This document shows positions 10,572 through 21,257 of a stretch of 64,000 bases of DNA, piece after piece. The stretch spans positions 198,501-262,500 of the forward strand of contig JAJGOT010000138.1 of assembly GCA_022457155.1 (NCBI GenBank). The letters run 5' to 3'. The notes under the pieces were generated by a model. It had not been told where the DNA came from, searched no databases, and saw only the letters and a list, made by a program, of their open reading frames with translations. The translations under genes and the position numbers were made by a program. How positions within the stretch are numbered: position 1 is the stretch's first letter; the number at the start of each line of letters is the position of its first letter. Source of the DNA: Cladopsammia gracilis. Lineage: Eukaryota > Cnidaria > Anthozoa > Scleractinia > Dendrophylliidae.

Positions 10572-12284
10572 TTAAAACGAGCGTGACTAGTACTATTACT
10601 TTGTCTTCTCGCGGACTGCTGACGTAGTCTACGAATTACCGCCAGTCTGTCTGTCGTTCAGCCGCTCGACATTCATGGTGAGCCGTTCGAAAGATTTTGC
10701 CGTTCGATAATGAACGTATCAGTGAAAGCGACTCTTCGTAGACTGTTTATAATTATGGATTATTGGACGAAACTTTGCTCCGTTTTCAACGAGTATTGCT
10801 GGGATATTAGATTAATATACCATGGAAATAGTAAGTGAAGGTAATTAAAAAGCAAACGAAAAGCACTATCACCTCTAGAACAGTCATTTCCAGCACCTCT
10901 TGAACGGTTGCTGGGATAATTCTAACGTTCAGGCTAGTCCTAACGGATTCCAAACTTTAGCTAACGGATGTTAATTCTTTGCTAACGGTTACAGTATTCG
11001 TTCTAACGGTTCAATACTAACGCCTAACGGTTAGAAACTAACGCCTAACGGATGCGAAATCTGTTCTAACAGCTGAATACTAACGCCTAACGGTTTGGTG
11101 AAAGTGTTTAACGGTTTTCAGGAAATTTTATAACGGATATCTAACGGACACCTAACGCTTTTAGCCGTTTAACGGATAAGCGTTAGTGTACGTTTTCCCG
11201 TGTAAGGTCACAAATGAGCTAATGAAAACGTACAAGCCATAAAAATCCGACCACAAGGAAAAAACAATAACAGGCTAAAAAATTCTTGGCGCAGAAAAAC
11301 TGATGCCATCTGGGCTCCTACTCATGCAAAAACAGTAACGAAACACAATATGATTGGGACAGAAAATTAATGCCATATGGAATCCTACCACATGCAAACA
11401 GTAACAATATTAACAAATGGCTAGGACTAATATTGCCGGGAGCCCCACCCAGTGTCCTCTAAACGGCTGACCAAGTTCATGTGCGACGAGCTTTGCTGCG
11501 AGAGTGCCCCTCCACCCCTAGAGATGATGACCGCTGTTTGGTATCCCTGCTGGTACAAGCCTCTGTGTAGCCTGGGCATGCGTTGTCTCTGTGATCACCT
11601 GAGCAACGGGTGCATTTATGGGCAAACCGACAAAATCCGAACGGAGAAATGCACCGTCCTCGATTCCAGGATTTGCACTTAATGACCGCTGAAACATCGC
11701 CATTAGGTTCCGACTGGCCTGTAAAATCCGTGGGACGACTCCGAGTAGCAGCCCCGGCCACATGGAAATTGTACAACTGAACATTCATGGATGACCAATC
11801 TGTGAGTCTGATGGCGGCGGCGTGCTCTCTAAATGCCTGGTCGTATGAGAGCCACGCACGACCACTGAACTGCCGATACGTACGCAAGATCAGAAGCTTG
11901 TACTGAAGAAGATCCTTCCCACGGTGGGGAAAGTAATCTGTGACTATCATAGAAAAGATAGAGAAAGCCTCTACCCAACTAACAATGTCCTCAATTTTTT
12001 TGCGTGGCTTCTTGGAATTTGTCGACAGGATCATGCTTCCGTCAAACAGCAGTTGGGGTTCCGGCTCGTTCTGCGTGATGATTATCGATAACAGATCGCT
12101 AAGATCCATCCACGTACTTCCCGGCCGTAATTTGGCCTACAATTTTTGCAGGAACGGGCGAAAAACCAGGCCCCACAACGAAGGGTTGTTGCAAATTAGG
12201 GAGGGCTAAGGATCCGGCCACATTGACCGAACTAAGGCTGGGCGTTCCGACGCTAAAAGAGTTCAACACACTCGCTTCAACGCC

Positions 12285-13701
12285 TACGGTGGCCGATAAG
12301 GACACAACACGAACACAAAACCCACAACACAAACGCAAAACTCACAACACAAACGCAAAACCCAAAACTTACAAACACAAAACTCACAACGCAAACACAA
12401 AACTCACAACGCAAACACAAAACAAAAAACATTTTCAGAGCAAATTACAATGCCATTAGCCAGATAAGCGTTTTATAGTGAAACTCAGTATGACAGGCTT
12501 AGCCAGTGTCACCTTCATACCCTAAAAATTCATTCATGCAGTTTGATTAAGTCTTGAAAACTATGAAATTAATTAATCAGGGTCTGATCTACTCCAACTC
12601 AATTGTCTTGTACCCCATTCACCCACCAACGGTTAAACATGTTTAAATGTAATTAAGTTTAACTACGTTTTTAGCCTGTATCTTGAACGTTTTTAAATGT
12701 ATATGACTCATACCGGAATGGTAATAAAAGCCAATACAGTTGCTTTTAGTAAAGAGTTCACTCCAAATATTACGGCACGTTTTGGGGTATTTTTCTAAAC
12801 CTGTTTTAAACTAAACAACATTTAAACAAGCGATGGTGTGAACAGGGTACTAGTCAGACTAGTCTTGTATAAATTATAAAAAAGTGCCTCACTTCCAGCC
12901 CACCCGGCCCCTCGAGGTTTTTAAACAAGAATTTCAGGAATTTGTCCATGGAGATAGTGTATGACAGACATTCACTAATGAGTCACGAACATTGAACTTG
13001 AATTCTTTATCAATTATAGCAGTCTGTCATAGACGTTTATTTAAGGCAAGCGCACGAGAGCGAACGCTGATCTGCTCAACGTCGATCTACCCCAACTCGA
13101 TTGTCCTAGTCTTGTATAAATTCTCAAAAAAAGTATCATACTCCCGGCCCACCCCTCAAGGTTTTTAAACAAGAATTTCATGAGTTTGTTCATGGACATA
13201 GTGTATGACAGACATTCACTAATGAGTCACGAACATTGAACTTGTACTCTTTAGGCAATAGCAGTCTGTCACAGACGTTTATTTTTAGGCAAGCGCACGA
13301 GGTATTAAAGCATTCACGAAGCAATACTGATGCAAGATGCAAACAGCAACGATGTATTTCACCAAAAACGCCGCCATGTTTGTAATGTCTTCAAATCACA
13401 CGTGGCTTCCGGCTTGGTAACCTATCTGGCTTATTTTGTGTTTGTGTTGTGAGTTTTGTGTTTGTGTTGCGAGTTTTGTGTTTGCGTTGTGAGTTTTGTG
13501 TTTGTGCTGCGAGTTTTGTGTTTGTGCTGCGAGTTTTGTGTTTGCGTTGTGAGTTTTGTGTTATGAGTTTTGTGTTTGTGTTGTGAGTTTTGTGTTTGTG
13601 TTGTGAGTTTTGCGTTTGTGTTGTGGGTTTTGCGTTTGTGTTGTGAGTTTTGCGTTTGTGTTGTGGGTTTTGTGTTCGTGTTGTCCTTATCGGCCACCGT
13701 A
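12285..13701. mobile_element. 1.4-kb foldback-type element in gag with 6-bp target duplication
   Basis: The ends are inverted (TACGGTGGCCGATAAGGACA at the left, its complement at the right) and continue as arrays of a roughly 20-bp unit (AACACAAAACTCACAACGCA) of about 145 bp at the left and 270 bp at the right. AACGCC flanks both sides (12279-12284, 13702-13707). The codon reading of gag runs through the joined flanks in one frame, so this is a clean insertion. The unique middle has two diverged direct repeats and no credible gene. Foldback/Galileo-like architecture is inferred from tandem-repeat inverted ends. Confidence 0.85.
12853..13300. repeat. Two direct repeats of about 200 bp in the 1.4-kb element
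   Basis: Copy 1 starts at about 12858 and copy 2 at about 13108 (both AGTCTTGTATAAATT). They share GGTTTTTAAACAAGAATTTCA, GTGTATGACAGACATTCAC, TAATGAGTCACGAACATTG and the ending GGCAAGCGCACGAG. A third, partial unit (TCTACTCCAACTCAATTGTC) lies near 12580. Confidence 0.8.
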
Positions 13702-14449
13702 AACGCCAGATCCCGGAGTTGAAAGCGTACTCGGCAATTGAATGGACGGTACCGGTCCGGCAAAGGTATTAACGTAAGAAGGCACAATAAACTGATGCAT
13801 ACCTGAGCTTGAAGATGGAAGCGAGCCAGGCTGATTAGAAGAGAAACCCACGCCAGACGTAAGATGTGCAGACGTCTGAGAGATCAGATCTGATGTCGGG
13901 ATGCCCGCCATTTCCAGTATTTACGGACACGTTCTCACTCGCCTGGGTTGCGCTCGACGAACTCTGCGAAGCGATTTCGGCAGCCTTGTCCGCCGCCAGC
14001 GAAGCTTTCACTGCTTGAACGATAGCAGCAAGAACCTCCGGAGAGGGCACAGCGGCCGGACCTTGGGTTTGATCCGCAGTTGAAGATCCAGCACTTGCGG
14101 CATCGATTGTTGGACACGAATCCTGGCTATTTCTTGTCGAGTGAGGCATTATGTAAACTGAGAACACACCACAGCGAAAAACCAAACGTACTAACGTGCA
14201 AAAACAGGAGCAAAGATCCGCAAAGATCGCTAATGCTTGACAAGGATCCGCAAAGATCGTTAATACTTGTGTGATCCGCAAAGATCAGCAAACTGAGCTG
14301 CAAACACGTGCAAGAGGCAAAACACCTAGCCACCCCTTAAATATCCCAAAGCCACCCCGCATGAAGCATACTCGCAAGTAGCACCACCGCTGACCCAACT
14401 TAATGTCTTGAGTTTAACCTAGCCTAAATTGCATTTAGCCCCAATCTAA

Positions 14450-14706
14450 TAAAAGAAACATATATGTTCAAATGCACATGCAAACAACTGCAAGCTAAAT
14501 AAAATATCTCAGAAGGGGCAAAAGATAACAAACAATTTAAAGTTTCTCTTTTAGTAGAGAGCAACAATGGAATGTCTTAATTGCATGTGGTAGAGGTTTT
14601 TCTATTAAAAAGAAACCCATAATATGATCCAATGCTCATGCAAACAACTCCCCACAAGAGGCAAAAGATAACACAATTTAGAGTTTGTCTTTTAATAGAC
14701 AGGAAC
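14450..14706. repeat. Two diverged tandem copies, about 150 bp apart
   Basis: Both copies carry AAAAGAAAC, CATGCAAACAACT, GGCAAAAGATAACA and a closing TCTTTTAGTAGAGAGCAAC-type block. The second copy overlaps the 3' end of the Myb/SANT-like gene, so the first is probably a partial duplication of that gene's 3' flank at the edge of the retrotransposon. Confidence 0.65.
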
Positions 14707-16202
14707 ATACGTCTCCAGCTTAAACTTTTCCTTGCGTTCTTGGGCCTCGTCCTCATACTTCCTCTTTTGCAAGTCATATTCAAGCTTCCTCTGCTCTAGT
14801 TCCCTCTCTTTAAAATCCGATTTCCTTTGATATTTCTCATCAAGCATCTCTATGGCAGACAAGCGCAAGGCACACTTCTGAGGTGTACGCTTTACTAAAA
14901 ATATATCAAAAATTGATTAATTATTTATGATGTAAGTCACTAGTAGAATGATCTAAAATATATCGCGTGTGACTTTTATACTTAATAAAATTCATGGTCA
15001 TTTTCATACATCAGTCAAGGGCATGAAGAAACGTCAATTATGTGCAAACATGTTAATTACACAGGGTCTGACAGCAGTAAAAATCCAAAGGACAATTAAA
15101 TTATGGCAAGAGCTGCAATTTCTTGCGAACTCTCATATTAAGGAAAATATGCTCATTGAAGTTAAAAACCTTTTTTAGTTGCACTTCTTCGAAATTAGTA
15201 TTTTTTACTAGCATGAAATTGCCCTCCCCCCACCACCATTAAGGCCCTGTTTACCAACTTACCTTTCTTCTCATCACATGGTCTGGTGTCCTCTTTCTCC
15301 GAGTCTGAATCACTGTCCTCTTCTCCATCTGGTTTTCTCTCTGGGAATAGAAAAATATGCATAATTAATGAAGCATATACAATGTATGATAATTAAAATT
15401 TCATTTTGGATGCTTCCCCTAAGCTCTCTATGTACATACAAGTTCATACTGTAGTCTGATCCAAACATGAATCCTACAATAGTTAAGCTACAATAGCAGA
15501 CTTCTATCTATACTCGCTAATCTCTTGACGGCCGCTCGTCTCATCTCTTCTGTCTTTTTTTTTCTCATCATCTTGTTTTTTCTTTTTAGTTGCCTTCTCC
15601 CTTTCCTTTGTCTCATCCATGTCCCTCCTGTATGCCAATATATCTTTCAATAACTGTTGCAACTGATCATATTCTTCCTCGCTACCTGACCTGGCAAACA
15701 TATATGGACAAGAATATGCAACCTGCCCAGCATGGGTGATCCTAACAGGAGTCTAGGGCTCCAGCCGACATGTCATAGCTCTAGGGGTCACTGGAACATA
15801 GAAACTGCCTCATCATACCGATTAAGGCAACACCACTACTCCTCAAAATTTCATTTCAAAACATGCTTCAAGCGTAATTTATAATCTCCTTTTGGTTATT
15901 TTGGTGTTGAAGAGAATGATTATGGTGCCTATTCGAGTAAACCTGATTTTTTTTAAACTACACTGCATAAAAGAAGCTTACCCTTTGCCTTGAACTGCCT
16001 CTTACTTTTGTAAGACTTTTAAGGGCCTGTTTACATGGAAAGAGGGTGCCCCTAGGGTATAGGGGCACCCTCCCTAGTAGGGTTGAAGATAGCGCCGTTC
16101 TACATGCAATGTTTTCGCAGGGTAGGGGCACCCCCCCAGGGACAGGAGCAAACAATACAAGGAGTGGTCACTAAGCTCCGAAATTCACAGCGTAAAACCA
16201 AG

Positions 16203-17498
16203 ATGGCGGACCGCAGGATTATCATGGCTGTGAATGCAATCCTCATGTCTCTCGCTTCTCTTGCAGCCGCCTTTCAACTTTGTGGATTACTCTTGACTTA
16301 TCTTATCTTGGAGAAGCGTCGGATTCAACTGGCGGGTATCCATTTGGCAAATCAATACGCTATTGCTGTAGCTCAGCTTCGAGACGCTCAAAGGAGAGTG
16401 CACAGACGAGGAAGACCATGGTGCAAACCTGGGCGAACCCAGCAGTGGTGGCTGAATCTTTATCACGGAGTTTTGCCTGAATCGGATTGGAAGAGGAACT
16501 TCCGAATGGATCGAGAGGTGTTTACGAAGCTGGCCGACGAACTTGCACCGTATCTTTGTCCAGGGAGAAGCCCACGTGGCCTTGATGTTCTTTCGGTAGA
16601 AAAGCAGCTTGCGTTAACACTGTATTTTTTGAAAGACCAAGGAAGCTTAATGATGACAGCCAATACTTTCGGCATAGCCGTTAGCACGGTATCAGTTATT
16701 GTTCGGAAGGTGTGCGAGGCCATTACTCAAGTGTTAGGGCCACGTTACATCAAACTCCCTTGTAACACAGAAGAAATGGCCCACCTCGTCAAGGGAATGG
16801 AAAGTAAGTACGGATTTCCGCAAGGGTTTGGTTGCATCAACGGTACTCATATCGAAATTATGCAACCCACTGAGAACCCGCATGACTACTTCAGTTATAA
16901 GCAGAAATACACTATCAATGCTCAAGCTGTTTGTGACTGGAAGGGCATGTTCATTGACGTAGAAGTAAAGTGGCCGGGCAGTGTACATGATGGTCGGGTG
17001 TTTGGAAATTCTAAAGTAAATAGGTTGCTCAGGGAGGAAAAGATGCCCATGATGTACAACGAGTTGCTCCCAGGCTATGACAAAATTCCTGTCACCCTGA
17101 TTGGAGATCCAGCCTATCCTTTATTGCCATACTGCATGAAGGAATTTGCAAGTCCAAACAACAACGAGGAAGTAATCTTTAATAATATGTTAAGAAGCGC
17201 GAGAAATCCTATCGAATGTGCTTTTGGGCGACTGAAAGCTAGATGGCAGATTCTTAGTAAAAGAATCAACTTAGGATTAGTATTAGTCCCAACCCTGGTT
17301 TATGCCTGTTTTGTGCTTCATAATGTTTGTGAACAGCATGGTGTCAGCCTAGAGGACGAGGCAGTTGCACAACAGCTTGCAAATGCAAGAATGCAGCCAG
17401 ATATGCCCCGTGACAGGTTATATTCATTCAATACTGCTGGGGGAACAAGTACCAGGAACACCATTACCATGTATTATAGAGAGCATATCCCACATTAG
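16203..17498 (+). CDS. PIF/Harbinger (HARBI1-like) transposase, catalytic Asp replaced
   Basis: The gene encodes a DDE nuclease that mobilises the element. I start at 16203 (AAGATGGCGG context, 431 residues) rather than at an upstream in-frame ATG at 16083 that lies in the element end. An unusual hydrophobic stretch (residues 6-37) is followed by the helix-turn-helix region (LALTLYFLKDQGSLMMTANTF) and the DDE core: GCINGTHIEI (about 213), GSVHDGRVF (Asp 263) and NPIECAFGRLKARW (Glu 338). The first position is Asn (AAC at 16839-16841) where the family has Asp, a one-base change. The frame is otherwise intact and of normal length. It may be catalytically dead. Confidence 0.9.
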   Translation: MADRRIIMAVNAILMSLASLAAAFQLCGLLLTYLILEKRRIQLAGIHLANQYAIAVAQLRDAQRRVHRRGRPWCKPGRTQQWWLNLYHGVLPESDWKRNFRMDREVFTKLADELAPYLCPGRSPRGLDVLSVEKQLALTLYFLKDQGSLMMTANTFGIAVSTVSVIVRKVCEAITQVLGPRYIKLPCNTEEMAHLVKGMESKYGFPQGFGCINGTHIEIMQPTENPHDYFSYKQKYTINAQAVCDWKGMFIDVEVKWPGSVHDGRVFGNSKVNRLLREEKMPMMYNELLPGYDKIPVTLIGDPAYPLLPYCMKEFASPNNNEEVIFNNMLRSARNPIECAFGRLKARWQILSKRINLGLVLVPTLVYACFVLHNVCEQHGVSLEDEAVAQQLANARMQPDMPRDRLYSFNTAGGTSTRNTITMYYREHIPH

Positions 17499-19546
17499 TA
17501 TAATTACTCAAGTGAATATAATAAATGACATGCTCTGATTGGTTGAGAATTACACAATATTTAGTAACTAGACTGCAAGTCAAAAAGGGGTAGGTGCCAA
17601 TAACCCAGGAGATGAAGCAAATTGAGATATAATGACCCATTGCCCTTGAGGGGCCAGAGGTGTAATTCTTTTTATTAAAGAAGCAAAAATAAAACAAAGC
17701 AAAAGCATGTTTTCTTTTGAAAATCTTGAGTCACTTGAGTAGTTAAACTAAAACAATGACTTGGCTCAGGCGTCATGAATATCTGCAACTAGTGAAAGCA
17801 CTGTAGTGGTCTATTATCAAAGCCACATTGTGATTGGTTGAGAAACTATTAGGCAATAGGTTACTGGTAGGGAAAAGTGCTGGATTTGTAGGCATAAAAA
17901 GGAATAACAATTGAATAACATAAAAGCAGCCCATGCTACTTATATGTTATTTGTGATATTATGGCATATCAGTTTTTCCACAGCAGCATAGGAATCTGGG
18001 TTACACAAAATGAACTAGCTGATTTTCAAAAGAATGCAAAATTTCCAAATGCCACCCATAGCAGGGAACATTTTTTTCTGTAATTGGTGGGATCTCACTT
18101 TCACAGGAGGTGTGTGAGCCTTTTCCCACCCAGTTTTTGAACAGCTTACAAACCTAGAGGCCTGATTTTCAAAGCGCCCAGTGTATCAGTTATAATACTA
18201 CAATGACTTTACCTGAGTGACATACCTGATAAGTTATCAGGCGCTTTGAAAAAGTAGCCCAAGACTAATTTTTATCAACTTCAAAATATTATACTATAGC
18301 TAAAGTAGGTTCATCATTTTGAAGCACTAAAATGGTATCAAAGGAGACTCACCTTATCAAAATTAAAATAGGGAATGAGAAATGTTGTACTGTCCTTCCA
18401 ACTAACACTATTATAGGAAATAAACTTTACAGATGCTGAAACACAAACATTACCAACTCATTTGATGTTTTTATTATATTGTAAATTAACAAATGACATG
18501 ATTTTAAAAGGGGGCAAATCAAGGGTTTTAACAGCAACAAGAGAAATACAAAATACTTTGATTTGCAACTAAAATTACAATCATGTATATACAAGCAACC
18601 ATATTAAGTGCCACACATCATGCCATGAGGGCTTGGGGTTACTCTGTCACAACTGTTTCACATATATGAACTTTCCTTGTACAAAAACCAAAGTGGCTTT
18701 TACAAGTTTGTCTATGCTATATATGTTATAAAACCTATGGCTTGATGACTTCATTCCTTCTATAGTGGAATCAGAAGGACAACAATATCACTAATGAAAC
18801 AATATAGCCAAACGTGTATAAGGTCCGCATGCTCAGATGTATACAATCGTCAATTCTGTGATTTGTCCAGTTTATCATTTCCTCTAATAACAAATCATTT
18901 TAAATAATCTGTATATTTTCTTATAAATTCTGTGTTCTGTCCAATTTATAATCTTTTTGTAATATAACATGGTAAATACTTAAAACAAGTAAAAAAAAAA
19001 CTTAAACCAACAAGTAAAAATTGAGACCATGGGTAGGGCTGAATAAAAGTTACAGAGAATGTCAGTCCCCATCTCTGCTGTCCCCGATAATATAGCAAAC
19101 TTTGAAAGATACATGTATGAATTCCTCAGGGCTTCAAAATAACCTTTTTATCAAGTGACTTAAAGTTTGAGAAACTGGTCACCAATGTATAATTTTTTAG
19201 TCAACCTGTTTCTGTATTTAGGCAGAAAATGTTAAATTTTTGGTCCCCAGCTGGTGAGCAGCCTCAGATTTTTGGTCACCAGGACCACATTTTGGGTTGC
19301 ATTGGTGACCAGCTTGTGGTATTTTCAAGCCCTGATAACTCCATTTTTGATAACATCAACTGCAACTTGTGCATGCTATTAATCTGCTAAAAGTGCCTCG
19401 GTTTAAAATAATGAAAATTCTGGTCTAGCTTTTAGAAAAAATATTTTTGATGAAGAGAGTGCTTTTGAAATGTTCCATTTAGTCCTTCTTTGAGCATGAG
19501 GAACGAAGTTGCTGTCAGGCCCTGCTATTTCTAGTCATTGTTCATG
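17499..19546. other. Spacer between the two Harbinger genes
   Basis: No gene is seen. It presumably holds both 3' untranslated regions. It contains a nested MITE at 19127-19334 and a short inverted repeat at about 18161-18260 (TCAAAGCGCC / GGCGCTTTGA). Confidence 0.6.
19127..19334. mobile_element. Small hAT-like MITE nested in the Harbinger element
   Basis: Inverted ends CAGGGCTTCAAAATA and TATTTTCAAGCCCTG, with CTGGTCACCAATG and CATTGGTGACCAG further inside. The CAGGG start is typical of hAT elements, but no matching 8-bp flanks are visible, so the superfamily is tentative. Confidence 0.65.
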
Positions 19547-21257
19547 CTAGAATCTGTTACTTAGGCGGCCCTCACTGTTATCCATGTCATAGAATGTCTG
19601 ATTAGCTGCTGTTAGAGTGGACGGCATTGCACTGGTAGTTTGATTTATTGTGCTGTTAAGGCCAGCAAACTGCTGGTTGGGGGCTGTATAACCGCTATAC
19701 TGACCGTGATAAACATGAGGATGTGCTGTATAAGGATGTGGATGTCCAGGATGGTGAGGCGGAACAACCGGCTGATTTTGGCTTAATGCCATGGCCAACA
19801 TCTGCATCCCAGCAGCAATGCCTTCTCCCATTGAGGTTAGGCATGTTGTCATTTTACTGATTGATTGTTCAAGGGTTTTATTTGATTTGTCAAACATGTC
19901 TAGCATGTTCTTTTTCATTAGCACATCCTCCTTTGCACTGTTCATGAGTACCTGGTCTCTCTGTGCTTGTGACAGGCGTTTCTTTATATGGCGCCTTTTA
20001 TTATCAACCAGTTTTGGGATCGTACAAACTGGTTGAATTGTTTCTTTATTACCGATTAAATAATGGCTAAGTAATGTTAGTTGATGTAAAAGAGATCCAA
20101 TTAGACCAAAGAAATTGTAACTTTCTCACCTCAAAAAAAAATGTCAAAAAGCGACATAGGTCGGTTATGTCCCCAGCCCTTCAATTGTAATATATCTTGT
20201 CGGCAAAAAATGTCATCTTCATGCATTGTTTTGCCTTCAAAGTTAACGGAAGTGACGTCATCCAAGGAATCTTTCCAATGTTCCTGGGAATAGTCCTTGG
20301 ATGACGTCACTTCCATCCACTTTAACAGCAGAAAAATGTATACAGAACATTTTCGGCTAACAAGATATATTACAATTTTTCCCAGGAGAATCGAAGGATT
20401 ACAAATGGCAAAGAAAAATTCTTGGGGTTAGGTGCACTTTAAACCGGGACTTACCATCAATAACATCAATATCATGGAGACTAGTGGGGCTGGCTGAGCT
20501 AATATCACCTTCTATTGCAGAACCCTCTTCGTCTTGATCAACAGGATCACCACCGATTCCAAATGACAGTGCTGTTGTGGCTGGTGATCCTCCCCAAATC
20601 GCTTCTAGAAGGGTGAAACTGTCTTGCAATATGCGAGAGCTCCCGCTTCGGGATCCTTTATTTACTGCTTGGCGATATTCTTGCCGTAAAGCCTTGATCT
20701 TCTCTTTTATCCTCGAATAGCCGCTCTTTATGGATGCCTTTTGAGCGTTCAGTTGCTTGATGTATTTACCGTATTCCTCCTTGGCCATGTCCTTGATTTC
20801 TCTTTCTGGGGCACTGACTTTTTCTGGGCCAAAATCAAAGACAACTTCGCGCCATGCACGTTCGCACTTCTGTATACATTGAAGCGAGATCTGCTTCGAA
20901 ATCTATTCCTTTGAAGTTACAGTGAGACTTGTAGTCCTGCACATACTTTAGCAGGTCCTCTGCTTTTTCAGGAGTCCACGAGAACTTCTTTGGTCTCTTA
21001 TCTTTGCCCTGGTTGTTTGCTGCTTTGCGTTTACGCGTTGTTGTCGTCGTCGGGGTTTTCGCGCCTTCTTCATCATCTTGTACCTTCCCTCGTTCGTCTT
21101 CAATAATATTGGCTGCTACGAGGTCCCCCAAAGAATGGTGTACGTTTTCATCTTCTCTAATAACATCAGCCACCGTTTCTTCGATGTCTGACTGTCCATT
21201 TAACATTGTTGATAGTCTATGCTTTCTGAACAACTCACCAGGTTTGTAAGCCGCCAT
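19547..21257 (-). pseudogene. Harbinger Myb-like accessory protein, two exons, one frameshift
   Basis: In Harbinger elements this protein binds the ends and helps the transposase enter the nucleus. Exon 1 (21257-20455) starts MAAYKPGELFRKHR, has an acidic region, a basic stretch (TRKRKAANN) and the Myb/SANT region beginning FSWTPEKAEDLLKYVQDYK, continuing in another frame with CERAWREVV and EREIKDMAKEEYGKY; a one-base shift near 20880-20890 explains this. The exon ends at GATG/GTAAGT. Exon 2 (20030-19547) begins after CCAG, with KRRHIKKRLSQAQRDQVL, a coiled coil and a Pro/His-rich tail. The intron contains the hairpin at 20183-20377. Confidence 0.75.
20183..20377. repeat. Long hairpin with two TGACGTCA sites in the accessory-gene intron
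   Basis: The outer arms AATTGTAATATATCTTGT (20183-20200) and its complement (20360-20377) and the inner arms GGAAGTGACGTCATCCAAGG (from 20248) and its complement (ending 20314) bracket a short loop. Each inner arm carries the palindrome TGACGTCA (20253-20260, 20302-20309), the consensus site for CREB/ATF-type bZIP factors. It looks like a MITE. A regulatory role is only possible. Confidence 0.75.

Larger units (their letters stand above)
8706..11211. mobile_element. Foldback-like DNA element with minisatellite-bearing inverted ends
   Basis: The left end (GTGACTTCACACGGGAAAAC and onward through CGTACACTAACGCTTATCC) is the inverse of the right end (GGATAAGCGTTAGTGTACG through CCGTGTAAGGTCAC) over about 45 bp. 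Both ends are flanked by AAAT (8702-8705, 11212-11215), a probable target duplication. Arrays of TAACGGAT-based units lie inside both ends in opposite orientation, which is the structure of foldback-type elements. No transposase is seen, so it is non-autonomous. It lies in the spacer between the DIRS gag and pol genes. A Harbinger-like MITE (9887-10571) is nested in it. Confidence 0.75.
11477..14149 (-). pseudogene. DIRS gag-like protein, interrupted
   Basis: The structural protein of the DIRS-type element. Start at 14149 (MPHSTRNSQ). The first part is a Ser/Ala/Gln-rich region; the second part (12109-11477) has the conserved stretch KPRKKIEDIVSWVEAFSIF, then YKLLILRTYRQF, and a Cys/His cluster CKSWNRGRC ... 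CRFAHKCTRCSGDHRDNAC. A frameshift lies near 13910-13930. A 1.4-kb element is inserted at 12285-13701. A tandem GGAT duplication near 12102 shifts the frame again (GGATGGAT where one unit fits the family reading). It ends at TGA 11477, and the RT gene followed downstream before other insertions. Confidence 0.8.
1496..14445 (-). mobile_element. DIRS/Ngaro-type YR retrotransposon, split by nested insertions
   Basis: Read on the minus strand, the order is gag-like protein, reverse transcriptase with RNase H, then tyrosine recombinase, with no aspartic protease or DDE integrase. That is the gene order of DIRS/Ngaro elements. Both ends carry the same short sequence in the same orientation (AAATTGCATTTAGCCCC at 1496 and near 14427), consistent with a terminal repeat. 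The retrotransposon is interrupted at 4563-8600, 8706-11211 and 12285-13701, and is capped on the left by another element ending at 1495. Removing these leaves about 5 kb, a normal length for the group. The exact right border is uncertain by some tens of bases. Confidence 0.75.

Noticed and set aside
12223..12459. Asn/Thr/Gln-rich peptides at the ends of the 1.4-kb element (also 13431-13787)
   Set aside because: They are translations of the 20-bp repeat array.
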